Of a stretch of DNA of 64,000 nt, positions 1 to 10,531 are shown piece after piece. The stretch is taken from assembly GCF_007859715.1 (NCBI RefSeq), contig NZ_SJPG01000001.1, forward strand, positions 2,444,728 to 2,508,727, in the 5' to 3' direction. Position numbers and translations under genes: made by a program. Below the pieces are notes generated by a model, which did no database searches, was not told the DNA's origin, and worked only from the letters and a program-made list of their open reading frames with translations. Source of the DNA: Rubinisphaera italica. GTDB lineage: Bacteria; Planctomycetota; Planctomycetia; Planctomycetales; Planctomycetaceae. Position 1 is the first letter of the stretch, and each line of letters opens with the position of its first letter.

Positions 1-66
1 GGGACTGTTGTTGGGATGAAAGAATCATAGACATTCAAAACAGTTTGTCTCTTGGAGAGTTGAAGA

Positions 67-456
67 ATGCCCTCTAGTGAAGAAATTTATTCTAAGGTTC
101 AGGAAACCCTGATTGACGCCTTAGGTGTGGATGACGATGAAGTAACACCCGAAGCGACTCTGGTCGGTGACTTGGGAGCTGAGTCGATTGACTTTCTCGA
201 TATCGTTTTCCGATTGGAAAAAACATTCGATATCAAAATTCCCCGTGGGGAATTGTTCCCGGAGAATTTGGCAGCTGCTAATTCCGATTTCGTAAAAGAT
301 GGTCAGGTGACTGAAGCGGGGCTGGCAGAATTACGAGAAAAAATGCCACATGCCGACATCGATCAGCTGGCTGATGATCCCCAGGTCGAGAACATTCAAA
401 ACCTGTTCACCGTTCAGATGATCTGCAATTTCATCTCCAATAAGCTCAACAGCTAA
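67..456 (+). CDS. Acyl carrier protein, long variant
   Basis: Carries acyl intermediates on a phosphopantetheine arm in fatty acid or polyketide-like synthesis in the cytoplasm. The attachment motif GAESIDFLD is visible, with Ser40 as the expected modified residue, followed by the acidic helix II typical of ACPs. At 129 residues it is about 50 longer than a housekeeping ACP. The extra length lies after helix II (about residues 68-110) and ends in a conserved-looking TVQMICNFI helix. The ATG follows GGAGAG at about 53-58. It is followed on the same strand by a FabZ-like dehydratase and a ketoacyl synthase, which points to a dedicated acyl module. Whether this is the cell's main ACP cannot be judged here; the long form suggests a specialised one. 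Confidence 0.85.
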   Translation: MPSSEEIYSKVQETLIDALGVDDDEVTPEATLVGDLGAESIDFLDIVFRLEKTFDIKIPRGELFPENLAAANSDFVKDGQVTEAGLAELREKMPHADIDQLADDPQVENIQNLFTVQMICNFISNKLNS

Positions 457-608
457 TTGAGAGAATGTTATTTTTCTGTGACGAGCAAAGAAAATGGGTC
501 TCGATGACTTGGGTCGTTATCGATACCCATTGCTTTGTATCTGCGCGGATTTTCTCATCTTTGAGTGTGTTTTTATAATTAACTCGGCTTACTTGCGGAA
601 TTGACACC

Positions 609-1124
609 ATGCGTTGGTTTTGGGTGGATCGCTTTGTGGAATTCAAATCGGGAATTTCCGCAACTTCGATCAAAAATGTCTCACTGGCAGAAGAGCATCT
701 TCACGATCACTTTCCGGGCTTTGCAGTCATGCCGGGCTCTTTAATCGTGGAAGGTCTGGCCCAAACCGGGGGGATTCTGCTCGGCGAAAAGTTCAACTTT
801 GAACACATTGTCATTCTGGCTAAAGTTCCCAAAATTAAATTTCACAGCCATGCATGCCCCGGAGATCAGCTTCGCTATCATGCGGATTTGATTGAAGCCA
901 ACGAAGAAGGCGGCCGCGTCAACTGTACTGCCCATGTTGGTGACAGACTTGTCACTGAAGGGGAAATCATTTTTGCTCACCTGGACCAGATGGACTCATC
1001 AATGGCTCAGGCGATCGATCAGAAAAACTTTGTGTTTTCTATGGGGCTGATGAGCATTTTGGACGTGGACAGCATGAGCGAAGCTGTAAATCAAACGTCA
1101 ACAGCGCCGGAAAATTCCAAATAG
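609..1124 (+). CDS. 3-hydroxyacyl-ACP dehydratase, FabZ-like hotdog protein
   Basis: Predicted to dehydrate 3-hydroxyacyl-ACP to trans-2-enoyl-ACP. The hotdog active-site pattern HDHFPGFAVMPGSLIVEGLAQ is present in residues 32-52, giving catalytic His34 and Glu48. The length of 171 residues slightly exceeds typical FabZ (about 145-155), with a loose C-terminal tail from about residue 130. It lies 152 bases after the ACP gene and before a KAS-II-like gene on the same strand, consistent with one acyl-chain module. A FabA-type isomerase cannot be excluded from the motif alone. The ATG at 609 keeps the complete N-terminal strand. Confidence 0.85.
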   Translation: MRWFWVDRFVEFKSGISATSIKNVSLAEEHLHDHFPGFAVMPGSLIVEGLAQTGGILLGEKFNFEHIVILAKVPKIKFHSHACPGDQLRYHADLIEANEEGGRVNCTAHVGDRLVTEGEIIFAHLDQMDSSMAQAIDQKNFVFSMGLMSILDVDSMSEAVNQTSTAPENSK

Positions 1125-1353
1125 CAAACCTTGAAGTAAGAAATTGTCGGTCATTGTAAGTTCATTTGCATGCCAATTATATGAATTTGCACGATGATTG
1201 AGTCTGTCGCAGCTTTTTGAGTACCAATGTCGAGCCCAAGCGGGGCTCAGTGAAGCTAAAATCAGCTGGATGGTTGTAAAAGACATTGCCATCTGCGATC
1301 CATGATTTAGAATAAACTATCTAATTTGATTCGTCGCCGAACGAGGGGTTCAA

Positions 1354-2655
1354 GTGATCGCCAGCATGTCAACAAGAAAACGCGTTGTTATTACCGGTAT
1401 TGGATGCATTACTCCTCTGGGCCTCGATATCGAAACGACCTGGTCGGCACTGCAGGCAGGAAAATCAGGAGTAGGATCAATCACTTACTTTGATGCTTCT
1501 TCTTTTCCCACTCGCTTTGCCGCTGAGGTAAAAGGCTTCGATCTTGCTGATTATGTCGATGACTCAACACCTTATCAGCATTCAACCAGCAATACGAAAT
1601 TTGCGATCGGGGCGGCTTCTCAGGCGGTCAAAGATTCCGGAATTCTGGAAGGCGATTTAGATCCAACCATGTTTGGCATCTATCTCGGTGCCGGTGAAGG
1701 GCAGCAGGATTTTCCACTCTTCATGAAGATTATCTCCAATTCAGAGCATGATGGCGAAATCGATCTGGAGCGTTTCACTGAACTTGGTCTCCAGCAGTTG
1801 AATCCCTATTTTGAGGTGGAGCAGGAGCCAAATATGCCAGCGGGGCATCTTGCAGCATTATTTAATGCTCAGGGGCCCAATTTGAACTGTTTAACGGCCT
1901 GTGCTGCTTCCAGTCAGGCGATCGGCGAAGCTGCCGAGCTGATTCGTCGCGGTGAAGCGACTGCAATGCTCTCTGGTGGATCTCACAGCATGATCCATCC
2001 CTTCGGTGTGACTGGTTTCAACTTGCTCACCGCACTTTCTACACGTAATGAGGATCCTCAGCACGCCTCTCGACCGTTCGATAAGAATCGGGATGGATTT
2101 GTCCTTGGAGAAGGTTCTGGCATGTTGATTCTCGAGGAGCTGGAGCATGCCAAACAACGAGGAGCGAAAATTTACGGTGAAGTACTCGGATATGGCAGTA
2201 CTGCAGACGCATACAGGATCACGGATATTCACCCTAAAGGGCGGGGCGCGATCGGCTGCATCGAAATGGCATTACGGGATGCTGGTTTGAACAACGATCA
2301 GATCGATTATGTCAATGCTCATGGGACGAGCACTTCAGTTAACGACAAAGTCGAAACGATGGCGATAAAAGGAGCATTGGGTGCCTCAGCACAAAAGACA
2401 CCTGTCTCCAGTATTAAGAGTATGATGGGACACTTAATCGCAGCTGCGGGAAGTGTCGAAGCACTCACCTGCCTGATGGCCATTCGTGACAATGTCCTCC
2501 CACCTACCATGAACTACGAAACCCCCGATCCAGAGTGTGATCTGGATTATATCCCCAACAAAGCCAGAGAAGCCCAGGCGAAGTATGCTTTATCCAACAG
2601 TTTTGGATTTGGCGGTCAGAATGTTTCGCTGATTTTGGGTGAGTTTTCCGGCTAA
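1354..2655 (+). CDS. Beta-ketoacyl-ACP synthase, FabF/KAS II type
   Basis: Condenses acyl chains with malonyl-ACP. The thiolase-fold Cys-His-His triad is visible: Cys183 in TACAASSQ, His323 in NAHGTSTSVND and His360 in MMGHLIAAAGS. The 433-residue length is near the FabF norm (about 412) with a slightly longer middle. A GTG start at 1354 is favoured because GAGGGG lies about 6 bases upstream; an ATG at 1366 would give MSTRKRVVITG and remains possible. Together with the ACP and dehydratase upstream it forms a three-gene set. In this family such sets serve either general fatty acid synthesis or a specialised lipid; the long ACP makes the latter plausible, which is inference. Confidence 0.9.
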   Translation: MIASMSTRKRVVITGIGCITPLGLDIETTWSALQAGKSGVGSITYFDASSFPTRFAAEVKGFDLADYVDDSTPYQHSTSNTKFAIGAASQAVKDSGILEGDLDPTMFGIYLGAGEGQQDFPLFMKIISNSEHDGEIDLERFTELGLQQLNPYFEVEQEPNMPAGHLAALFNAQGPNLNCLTACAASSQAIGEAAELIRRGEATAMLSGGSHSMIHPFGVTGFNLLTALSTRNEDPQHASRPFDKNRDGFVLGEGSGMLILEELEHAKQRGAKIYGEVLGYGSTADAYRITDIHPKGRGAIGCIEMALRDAGLNNDQIDYVNAHGTSTSVNDKVETMAIKGALGASAQKTPVSSIKSMMGHLIAAAGSVEALTCLMAIRDNVLPPTMNYETPDPECDLDYIPNKAREAQAKYALSNSFGFGGQNVSLILGEFSG

Positions 2656-2883
2656 TCAACTAAACCGCCAGGAAATGGTTCTGATTTCTACTCGATTCTG
2701 AATCGGAAATTGTTATCCTATTAGACGATACTGCTTTTCTGTGCGGTTTAGCAGATAGATACTTCAAATAAGGGACGTCATTACGCGGAGCGTTTAAAAT
2801 TGGACTACTCCTCTGAGTTTTCTAATCATGAATGCTTACTGCTCAAGAGAGCATGATCCGTTGTATGCCGCAGGACAGGCGAA

Positions 2884-3900
2884 ATGGCAATTCAGATTCT
2901 TGTCGGCACCTTTCTGGCGATACTTTCTGTCGATGTGGTTCTCCGTATTGTGTATGGACGCAAAGCATTGGCTATGCTCGATAGCATGCCTCCTTTCAAT
3001 GTCGTGAAAGTCTTGCCGCAAAAGCAAGCCACATTATTTGAAACGGTCACCGATGACGGTGTCACTCTCCGAGGTAGTATTTATCATTCCGAAGGAGAGG
3101 TTCCTCAGGGAGTTATTATCTTCTGCCCGGAAACACTCTCGAATCACTGGTCTGCTGTTCGCTATTGCCAGGGGCTGATGGATGCCGGCTATATCATTGT
3201 TTCGTTCGATTTTCGTAATCAGGGTGAGAGCGATCATTACAAGCGATACGAGCCACTTCACTGGGTCTCCGAATTTGAGGTCAAAGATCTTCATACGATC
3301 GTGAACTGGGTGAAGGACCAGGAATCTTTTGTGGATTTACCACTTGGTGTTCTCGGGGTTAGCAGGGGAGGAGCCACTGCCTTGATGGCCGCTCGCAACC
3401 ATCCTGACATTGATTATGTTTGTGCAGACAGCGGTTACACGAATTATCTGCTCGTTATGCATTATGTGCATCGCTGGGTACGGCTGATTGTTCCAGAGTG
3501 GATTATCCAAGTACGTAGAACCATGTGGCATGCGACTTCAACTGTCGAAATCGCTTTCTTTATTCAGCAGTTCCGAAAAGGTTGCCGATACCTGAATTCT
3601 TCAGAGCCGTTTACAAAAATGAAGAATAAGCATGTCATGTTGATTGCTGGCAAAAACGACAGTTATGTCCCCGTCACGATTGCTCAGCGAATTCAGGAAA
3701 TGCTGGGTAAGCAATGTGAAACGCTTTGGATTGTCCCGCGAGTGGCTCACAATGGGGCTCGGTCTAAGTATCCTGAAGAGTACGATCAAATGCTGGTGAC
3801 CTTCTTTAGTCAGATGCCTACTCTCGATCCAGTTACTCAACCAGCGATTTCGGTTGCATCAACAGCTTCTGAAAATGCCGAGTCACTCATTTCGAATTAG
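2884..3900 (+). CDS. Membrane-anchored alpha/beta hydrolase
   Basis: An alpha/beta-hydrolase fold protein with an N-terminal hydrophobic segment (residues about 4-22) that should act as a membrane anchor. The nucleophile elbow GVSRGGA gives Ser160. Asp259 in GKNDSYVP and His289 in RVAHNG complete the triad at the expected spacing. A conserved FDFRNQGES stretch precedes the elbow, as in serine aminopeptidase/esterase-like members. The substrate is unknown. It stands alone after the acyl module, and an esterase or lipase acting on acyl products would fit the neighbourhood, but that is only inference. The last 30 residues are Ser/Ala-rich and probably disordered. Confidence 0.75.
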   Translation: MAIQILVGTFLAILSVDVVLRIVYGRKALAMLDSMPPFNVVKVLPQKQATLFETVTDDGVTLRGSIYHSEGEVPQGVIIFCPETLSNHWSAVRYCQGLMDAGYIIVSFDFRNQGESDHYKRYEPLHWVSEFEVKDLHTIVNWVKDQESFVDLPLGVLGVSRGGATALMAARNHPDIDYVCADSGYTNYLLVMHYVHRWVRLIVPEWIIQVRRTMWHATSTVEIAFFIQQFRKGCRYLNSSEPFTKMKNKHVMLIAGKNDSYVPVTIAQRIQEMLGKQCETLWIVPRVAHNGARSKYPEEYDQMLVTFFSQMPTLDPVTQPAISVASTASENAESLISN

Positions 3901-4065
3901 CCAGGAATGTGAGAACTCTATCGATTGAGGCTGGCCTGCACAGTGAAATCCTGCCATGATATTCCTCAGTTTTAAACTCATATCGGTAACAGAGAGTGAA
4001 AACGGGCACACCAGATGAGGAATTGCAGATCTACTCTGTAATCCAGCAGAATTAAGGCTCAGAGT

Positions 4066-4815
4066 ATGGCAAGAATCTCTTTACAAGTGATCCAGGGATT
4101 AGAGCGTGGTCAGGTTCATTCCGGGATACGCGTACCAATTACAATTGGTCGCGAAGAAGACAACGCAATTCAGTTGAACGATGAACGCATCAGTCGTTGT
4201 CATGTAAAAATTCAGCAGGATTCTGACCGAATCATTCTGACAGACCTGCAAAGCACAAACGGGACTCGCGTTAACGGTTTACCCGTACAAATGACCGTAC
4301 TGCGTCCCGGTGATCTCATTACGATTGGTCGCTGCGTCTTACTGTTCGGCTCCCAGGAAGAAATCGCCGAACACTGCAATGAGTTGCACAAGAAGAGTCT
4401 CGAATCTCATCGCCTGATCGATACTGGAAATACACTTTCCGGAATCGATGTCGTCGATTCGGGATCACAACATGGTGCCTCAAACATGGATACCATTGGT
4501 CTATTCGATGACCATGGTCATCCTGCCGCGGCATTTCCGGGAGGATGTCCGCCGATCCCTCAAATGGAATCTCTTCATAGTCGGAGTGAATTAGCCGATT
4601 TGCTGGCCTACCTCCACGCTCGAATGCTCCAGATCCTGGAGTCACGGGGTCTCAACGATAACAATGTTGATGAAAACACGATGGAAGGTTCTCAAGGGCC
4701 AGTCAGTGCGCAACCAATGGATTATGCCAGAATTCCCTGGGATCGCTGGAATCAACTTCTGGAACTGGAAGTGGAACTCGCTAAAACGCTAAAAAAAATC
4801 TCGGAACCTGACTGA
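4066..4815 (+). CDS. FHA domain protein
   Basis: A forkhead-associated domain fills about residues 1-100. The phosphothreonine-binding residues are recognisable: Arg29 in TIGRE, Ser43 and His46 in SRCH, and Asn65-Gly66 in STNGT. It should bind phosphothreonine peptides, probably products of the Hanks-type kinases that planctomycetes carry in number, two of them in this window. The remaining 150 residues have no recognised domain; a short stretch near residues 180-200 could form a helix. No membrane segment is seen. Its end lies 15 bases from the convergent PhhB gene. Confidence 0.85.
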   Translation: MARISLQVIQGLERGQVHSGIRVPITIGREEDNAIQLNDERISRCHVKIQQDSDRIILTDLQSTNGTRVNGLPVQMTVLRPGDLITIGRCVLLFGSQEEIAEHCNELHKKSLESHRLIDTGNTLSGIDVVDSGSQHGASNMDTIGLFDDHGHPAAAFPGGCPPIPQMESLHSRSELADLLAYLHARMLQILESRGLNDNNVDENTMEGSQGPVSAQPMDYARIPWDRWNQLLELEVELAKTLKKISEPD

Positions 4816-4830
4816 ATCTGGTCAGATCTT

Positions 4831-5196
4831 TTACGAGTTTTTCAAATTGACTGGCAGCTGATCGATTTTCGCAGCAAGAATAAAATCGTTCTCAGACAAT
4901 CCGCCAATTGCATGGGTCCAGATCTCAATTTCGACATTCCGATAGCCGGAAATGTGCAAATCAGGATGATGCCCCTCGGTCTCAGCAATTTCGGCCACGG
5001 AATTAAAAAAATCGAGACCAGCCATAAAGTTCTTTACGGTCCAATGCTTTCGGATTCTTTCTCCATTATGGCAGATTTCCCAACCGGTTAGTTCTTTATT
5101 TTGTTCTTCGGCTTGTTCGCCCGTTAATTTATCGACTCCCCCTTCGCAAGGGACACATTTGCTGGCGGTCAATTGCGCACAAGTTTGAGCAGGCAT
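4831..5196 (-). CDS. phhB: Pterin-4a-carbinolamine dehydratase
   Basis: Recycles the carbinolamine form of tetrahydropterin cofactor produced by aromatic amino acid hydroxylases. The family signature EGHHPD is at residues 74-79, with WTHAIGGL at 93-100. The length of 121 residues is normal for the bacterial form, including the planctomycete-style Cys-containing N-terminus (CVPCEGG). It is convergent with the FHA gene. No aromatic hydroxylase is visible nearby, so the partner must be elsewhere or the protein has another pterin role. Confidence 0.9.
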   Translation of the reverse strand: MPAQTCAQLTASKCVPCEGGVDKLTGEQAEEQNKELTGWEICHNGERIRKHWTVKNFMAGLDFFNSVAEIAETEGHHPDLHISGYRNVEIEIWTHAIGGLSENDFILAAKIDQLPVNLKNS

Positions 5197-5901
5197 GTTT
5201 TGATCTCCTATGAATAAAATGAGTTGACTGGCACTTGTTCATTTTATGGAAATGAGCCAACAATTCGATCTCAATTCTTCGAATTCAGAATTTAAACGGA
5301 ATTGAAACCATGATCATGTTCAGTTGAGCTGGGTCATATAGCCGTTTCTATGAATGTGTAGACGGTGATTGACTGGAAATATAGGGCTCAAACCATGAAA
5401 AAGCCGCTACAGTAATCTGCAAACTGCAGGAGTTCATTGTTCCAATATAAAATTCGGGTTGTGTGCCGCTGGCGCATTTCCAAAATCAATTTTACGCGTT
5501 TTGCCTGAGCAAATGCAGCGATTTAGGGAAATAATCGTACAGGCGAATGTATCAATCGTTGACCACGCTCACCCGGGCTTCGAGCTTGTATTATACAAAA
5601 TATTATTGCTCACAGAGTAAATTGCGATACGCAATGTCATCGTAAACACATATGAGAAATTTTGTACTCACATTCATCAATGCTGTTTGATTTGATGTGC
5701 GAACTTTCCAGGGAAGTGTTCACTTCGGGTTCTCTCGGTTGCATCTGAGCATAGGACTGTTAATCTGACGTGGTTTCCATGCGCTTCGATAAGAGATAGA
5801 CTCAATCTGGATGAACAGCAGAGAATTCTGCGAGGGATTGCAGATCACGATTCTGAGAATGTGTTCGCAACTAAGACTTCAAGAGGGAAGGTAGGAGAAA
5901 C
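5197..5901. other. Long intergenic region upstream of carB
   Basis: About 700 bases without a supportable gene, between the divergent phhB and carB genes, so promoters for both are expected here. A short copy of the GTTGTGTGCC repeat lies at 5456-5474. The stretch from about 5595 is AT-rich. No tRNA, riboswitch or pyrimidine-type attenuator was recognised. Confidence 0.5.
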
Positions 5902-8900
5902 GTGCCGCGTCGCGACGATCTGCACAAAATTCTAATCATCGGATCAGGACCAATTGTCATTGGACAAGCCTGCGAATTTGATTATTCCGGCACACAAGCC
6001 TGTAAATCTCTTCGAGAACTGGGCTATGAAGTCGTTCTCGTGAATTCCAATCCTGCCACAATTATGACCGATCCCGATACGGCAGATCGGACATACATCG
6101 AGCCGATTACCTGGCAGTATGTGGAAGAGATTATCAAAATTGAAAAGCCGGATGCGATTTTGCCTACATTAGGTGGACAAACCGGCTTGAACACGGCTAT
6201 GGATCTCTACAATCGAGGGATTCTGGAAAAGTACAATGTCGAATTGATCGGAGCCGATGCAAAGGTCATTGCCAAAGCCGAAGAGCGTGAACAGTTCAAA
6301 AAGGCGATGGTTGGTATCGGTCTCGATGTCCCTCGCTCGGAGATTGTGCACACGATGGACGAAGCACTGGCAGTGCTTGAAGAAATCGGCCTACCTCTGA
6401 TTATTCGCGCCAGTTATACCTTGGGTGGTTCTGGTGGTGGAATTGCCTACAACCGGCAGGAGTTTGAAGAGAAAATTCGTCAGGGACTCAAGCTCTCTCC
6501 AGTGACAGAAGTTCAGATTGATGAATCTGCTCTCGGTTGGAAAGAGTATGAGATGGAGGTGATGCGGGATAAGAATGACAACTGTGTCATTATCTGCGCC
6601 ATTGAGAACTTTGATCCAATGGGCATCCACACAGGCGACTCGATTACTGTCGCTCCTGCACAAACTCTATCTGACAAAGAATACCAGATGATGCGGGATG
6701 CCACGATTGCCTGCATGCGTGAAATTGGAGTTGAGACAGGTGGATCCAATGTCCAGTTTGCGATTCAGCCCGAAACCGGGCGAATGATTATTATTGAGAT
6801 GAATCCACGTGTCAGCCGTTCAAGTGCTCTGGCATCGAAAGCGACGGGTTTTCCGATTGCCAAAATCGCAGCCAAATTAGCAGTTGGGTTCACTCTGGAT
6901 GAAATTCCGAACGATATCACTCGCGAAACACTCGCCTGTTTCGAGCCGACAATCGATTATGTGGTGACAAAATTCCCACGCTGGACATTCGAAAAATTCC
7001 CAGACGCTGATTCTGTTCTGACAGTTCAGATGAAATCCGTCGGCGAAACGATGGCGATTGGCCGAACTTTCAAGGAATCATTCCAGAAAGCTCTACGAGG
7101 CCTGGAAATCGGTCACTTTGGACTCGGTGGCGGGAAGAAAGACTTATGGGAAAGTTCACTTCGCCCTGAAGAAGATGAGATCCGCAGCAAGCTTTCCATT
7201 CCGAACTCAGATCGAGTCTTCTACATCCGCTATGCGTTGCTCTCGGGCATGTCGATCGAAGAAGTGCATCGACTGACTCAAGTCGATTTCTGGTTCCTGC
7301 GGCACCTCGAAGAAATCGTTCAACTTGAGTTGGAATTGAAAAAGTATAGCAGCGTTCAGTCCTGCCCTATGGAACTTCTTGTCAAAGCCAAGAAAGCAGG
7401 TTTTTCCGATCAGCAACTCGCGGGCTGGTGGAATGTTTCTGAACTGCAGATTCGCGATTATCGTAAAAAGCAGGGGCTTGAACCGGTCTTCAAACAAGTT
7501 GATACCTGTGCGGCTGAGTTTGAAGCCTACACTCCCTATTACTATTCGAGCTATGAGCAGGAAGATGAATCGCCGGCTCGAAAACCTGAGAAGCCACAGC
7601 GAATCATGATTCTAGGTGGTGGTCCGAACCGCATCGGGCAGGGGATCGAATTTGATTACTGTTGTTGTCAGGCGGCATTTGCTCTCAAAGATCTTGGCAT
7701 CGAGAGCATCATGGTCAACTCGAATCCTGAAACGGTTTCGACCGACTACGATACTTCAGACATTCTCTTCTTCGAGCCATTAACCCTCGAAGATGTCCTC
7801 AATATTTGTGATCGCATCAAACCAGATGGCGTGATTGTTCAGTTCGGTGGTCAAACTCCATTGAATCTCGCGAAGGGGCTAGAAGCAGCCGGAGTGCCAA
7901 TCATCGGGACAACGCCAGACAGTATCGATGCCGCTGAAGACCGTGAACGATTCCAGGAGATCTTGAACTCCATTGGCTTGAAGCAACCGCCGAATGGTAT
8001 TGCCAGTGATGTCGAAGGAGCCCAGTCGACAGCCGCTCAAATCGGCTATCCCGTGCTAGTGCGTCCCAGTTATGTGCTTGGCGGACGTGCGATGCAGATC
8101 TGCTATCAGGAATCTGAACTGATTCGTTATATGACTGAGGCGGTCAATGCGTCTCCGGATCGACCTGTACTCGTTGATAAGTTTTTACAGGATGCGATCG
8201 AAGTCGATGTCGATGCGATTTCCGATGGAGAAACGACTATCGTTGGCGGGATTATGGAGCATATTGAAGAAGCCGGAATCCACTCGGGTGACTCCGCCTG
8301 TGCCATCCCGCCGCATTCGCTTCCCGAGAAGACCATTGAGGAAATTCGTCAGGCGACTTATGCCCTGGCAGATAAACTCGAAGTTCGTGGCCTGATGAAC
8401 ATTCAATATGCCGTCAAAGAGCAGGATGGCAATATGGATGTGTATGTGCTCGAAGTGAACCCACGAGCCAGTCGGACTTCGCCGTTCGTTTCCAAGGCCA
8501 CGGGGATCTCATTGCCTCGCATCGCCGCAAAAGTGATGGCGGGTGTCTCGCTAAAAGAGCAGGGGGTTACGTCGGAGATGATTCCGAAACATACTTCTGT
8601 CAAAGAATCTGTCTTTCCATTCTCCCGCTTTCCAGGTGTCGATATTGTTCTCGGCCCAGAAATGTTATCGACCGGCGAGGTTATGGGGATTTCTGAAACC
8701 TTTGCAGAAGCCTTTGCAAAAAGTCAGATCGCTGCGGGTTCAATCATTCCCGAAAGCGGAAAAATCTTTATCAGTATGGCCGGTCAGTTTAAAGACCGAA
8801 TCATCGAGCCTGCTCGTCGCTTGAGCAAACTCGGTTACGAACTCGTGGCCACTTCTGGAACCGCATCTGCATTGCAGGCTGCTGACATTCCAGTGCATGT

Positions 8901-9171
8901 TGTTAGGAAGGTTCAGGAAGGCCGTCCGAACTTGCTCGATTATATGGCAAACGATGAAATCGCCTTTATCTTTAACACGCCCAGTAAACGCGGCCCATCA
9001 ACAGATGAAGGTCGAATTCGAGCCGCCTCAGTTGCTTATGGTGTGCCATGCGTAACGACCTTGCCGGGATGTCTGGCAGTGATTGATGCTCTCGAAGCCT
9101 TTGCCTCTAACCCAACGCCGAAGGTCCGAGCATTGCAGGACTGGATGGATGACATGAATGATTCGATGTGA
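5902..9171 (+). CDS. carB: Carbamoyl-phosphate synthase large subunit
   Basis: Makes carbamoyl phosphate from bicarbonate, ATP and ammonia for pyrimidine and arginine synthesis. The two homologous halves are clear: each begins with a GSGPIVIGQ or GGGPNRIGQ loop plus EFDY, followed by an ATP-grasp fold. An allosteric MGS-like domain occupies about residues 935-1075. The 1089-residue length matches the family (about 1070). The start is GTG, chosen because AGGAG sits at 5893-5897 and the protein then begins [16 protein letters not shown] as usual. The glutaminase subunit gene carA is not adjacent, so the two subunits are encoded apart. A strong hairpin follows at 9229-9266. Confidence 0.97.
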   Translation: MPRRDDLHKILIIGSGPIVIGQACEFDYSGTQACKSLRELGYEVVLVNSNPATIMTDPDTADRTYIEPITWQYVEEIIKIEKPDAILPTLGGQTGLNTAMDLYNRGILEKYNVELIGADAKVIAKAEEREQFKKAMVGIGLDVPRSEIVHTMDEALAVLEEIGLPLIIRASYTLGGSGGGIAYNRQEFEEKIRQGLKLSPVTEVQIDESALGWKEYEMEVMRDKNDNCVIICAIENFDPMGIHTGDSITVAPAQTLSDKEYQMMRDATIACMREIGVETGGSNVQFAIQPETGRMIIIEMNPRVSRSSALASKATGFPIAKIAAKLAVGFTLDEIPNDITRETLACFEPTIDYVVTKFPRWTFEKFPDADSVLTVQMKSVGETMAIGRTFKESFQKALRGLEIGHFGLGGGKKDLWESSLRPEEDEIRSKLSIPNSDRVFYIRYALLSGMSIEEVHRLTQVDFWFLRHLEEIVQLELELKKYSSVQSCPMELLVKAKKAGFSDQQLAGWWNVSELQIRDYRKKQGLEPVFKQVDTCAAEFEAYTPYYYSSYEQEDESPARKPEKPQRIMILGGGPNRIGQGIEFDYCCCQAAFALKDLGIESIMVNSNPETVSTDYDTSDILFFEPLTLEDVLNICDRIKPDGVIVQFGGQTPLNLAKGLEAAGVPIIGTTPDSIDAAEDRERFQEILNSIGLKQPPNGIASDVEGAQSTAAQIGYPVLVRPSYVLGGRAMQICYQESELIRYMTEAVNASPDRPVLVDKFLQDAIEVDVDAISDGETTIVGGIMEHIEEAGIHSGDSACAIPPHSLPEKTIEEIRQATYALADKLEVRGLMNIQYAVKEQDGNMDVYVLEVNPRASRTSPFVSKATGISLPRIAAKVMAGVSLKEQGVTSEMIPKHTSVKESVFPFSRFPGVDIVLGPEMLSTGEVMGISETFAEAFAKSQIAAGSIIPESGKIFISMAGQFKDRIIEPARRLSKLGYELVATSGTASALQAADIPVHVVRKVQEGRPNLLDYMANDEIAFIFNTPSKRGPSTDEGRIRAASVAYGVPCVTTLPGCLAVIDALEAFASNPTPKVRALQDWMDDMNDSM

Positions 9172-9228
9172 CTGACCGATGAGAATCGATCGATGCGCGA
9201 ATCAGCGAACGAAATTTTGAAAGCATGA

Positions 9229-9266
9229 AGCGACAAGCGAGTGAGTTGATTCACTCGCTTGTCGCT
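9229..9266. terminator. Bidirectional hairpin between carB and the response regulator
   Basis: A perfect 16-base stem, AGCGACAAGCGAGTGA with its complement, around a 6-base GTTGAT loop. It sits between two convergent genes and can serve both. The T-tract on the plus side is short (GTGTTTTCG). Confidence 0.75.
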
Positions 9267-9295
9267 GTGTTTTCGAATTGCGAGTGATTGAATTT

Positions 9296-10264
9296 TTAGC
9301 AGGGCTTGCAGAAGTTCAATGCATTCAATTTCTGGTCCGATTCTGGCATATTCTGCGGAATCATCTTGGTCATGCAGATGCAACGACCGTGATCGCTGTA
9401 TTCGACGGAATCCATAAAAGTTTGCATCAATAACATCCCTCGACCGCTCGCTCGGCTGATGTATTTTTCATCACGGGGATCTTTAATGTTTGAAAGATCA
9501 AACCCGATTCCCTGATCTTGAATCGTGAGTTGAAATCGTACTGGATTCAAACTGATTTCCAGGGAAACTCGTCGATTTTGATATTGAGGATCTTGCGCAC
9601 GTGTCTCGATCATGTCGTGATATTCAGCCATCGAAGTTTCTCGGATTTCAGAACTGATCTCTAAATTTCCATGTACGATGCTATTCATCAGAGCCTCTTC
9701 AGCAGAGATGAGTATCCGGGTAATGGTGGTGGTCGATAATTCTGTACGGGAAGACAAATTCGACTTCAACTCTTCGATGAAGGGAGAAATCAAACGGATG
9801 TCATTATGAATGCAGTAACGAAGTTTGAGCTCAACAATTGATCCAAGCAGTTTCGATTTCAGTTTTCTTTGACCAATCGTTTGTACGACCGAGTCAACTG
9901 TTTTGTAGAGATGATCTCGGACGTTAAATTTTGAGATATAATTTGCTGCTCCACGCTGCAGGGCTTCAACGACAGAAGTTTCATTTCCGTTGCCAGTGAC
10001 AGCAATCACAGGAATCTCCAAACCCTCCTCTTCAATGATTGAGATAACATCCAGACCATTCTCAACCAAGCGGCCACTGCTTGCCAATTCCAGGTCAGAA
10101 ATCACAATATCGTAGGGATTCTTTTTGAGCTGAGCCCTGGCTTCCTGCAAATTCATCACGGCGTGAACGTCAAAGTCGCCCCGTCTGGCTAACAGTAAAA
10201 GCATGACTTTCTGCCAGGCAGCATCGTCATCAATTACCAGGACTCGAATCAATTCACTCATCAA
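9296..10264 (-). CDS. Response regulator with receiver and anti-sigma-type ATPase domains
   Basis: Residues 1-130 form a CheY-like receiver with the acidic cluster Asp12-Asp14, phosphoacceptor Asp57 in VISDLEL, Thr in AVTGNG and Lys in ISKFNV. After a linker, residues about 160-305 are a GHKL/HATPase_c domain of the RsbW-like kind: N-box EEALMNSIVHGN, DQGIGFD and SGRGMLLMQTFMD. There is no dimerisation/phosphotransfer His box, so this is not a sensor kinase. By family logic the receiver would control a Ser kinase or anti-sigma activity, feeding partner-switching regulation. No anti-anti-sigma (STAS) partner lies next to it. Convergent with carB. Confidence 0.82.
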   Translation of the reverse strand: MMSELIRVLVIDDDAAWQKVMLLLLARRGDFDVHAVMNLQEARAQLKKNPYDIVISDLELASSGRLVENGLDVISIIEEEGLEIPVIAVTGNGNETSVVEALQRGAANYISKFNVRDHLYKTVDSVVQTIGQRKLKSKLLGSIVELKLRYCIHNDIRLISPFIEELKSNLSSRTELSTTTITRILISAEEALMNSIVHGNLEISSEIRETSMAEYHDMIETRAQDPQYQNRRVSLEISLNPVRFQLTIQDQGIGFDLSNIKDPRDEKYISRASGRGMLLMQTFMDSVEYSDHGRCICMTKMIPQNMPESDQKLNALNFCKPC

Positions 10265-10456
10265 AACTCCAGAATCATTACAAACTTAAAATCATATTTC
10301 TTAGCATAGGTTTCATTCAGGAGTCTGTTGAAAAACTTAGCGTAATGCCTTTGCAAATCAGATAAGTCGCAAATCCACGATTTGACTTGATGGATTAGGG
10401 CAGTGCTAATGCTGATTTTGATTGTATCGATATGAATGAGCTTGATAATTAGTCAT

Positions 10457-10496
10457 AAAAAAAGCAGCCGCACGGTGGGAAACCGTACGGCTGCTT
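10457..10496 (-). terminator. Rho-independent terminator of the Gfo/Idh gene
   Basis: On the minus strand the stem AAGCAGCCG-x-ACGGT pairs with its complement (one mismatch) and is followed by seven Ts. It lies 36 bases past the stop of the gene at 10532-12022. Confidence 0.8.
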
Positions 10497-10531
10497 CATG
10501 TGACTCACTGCAACGCAGTCGAATTCTTTGA

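Noticed and set aside
10315..10340. AGGAGTCTGTTGAAAAAC, similar to IS end sequences seen in many genomes
   Set aside because: No matching second end, transposase or duplication nearby; a lone short similarity.
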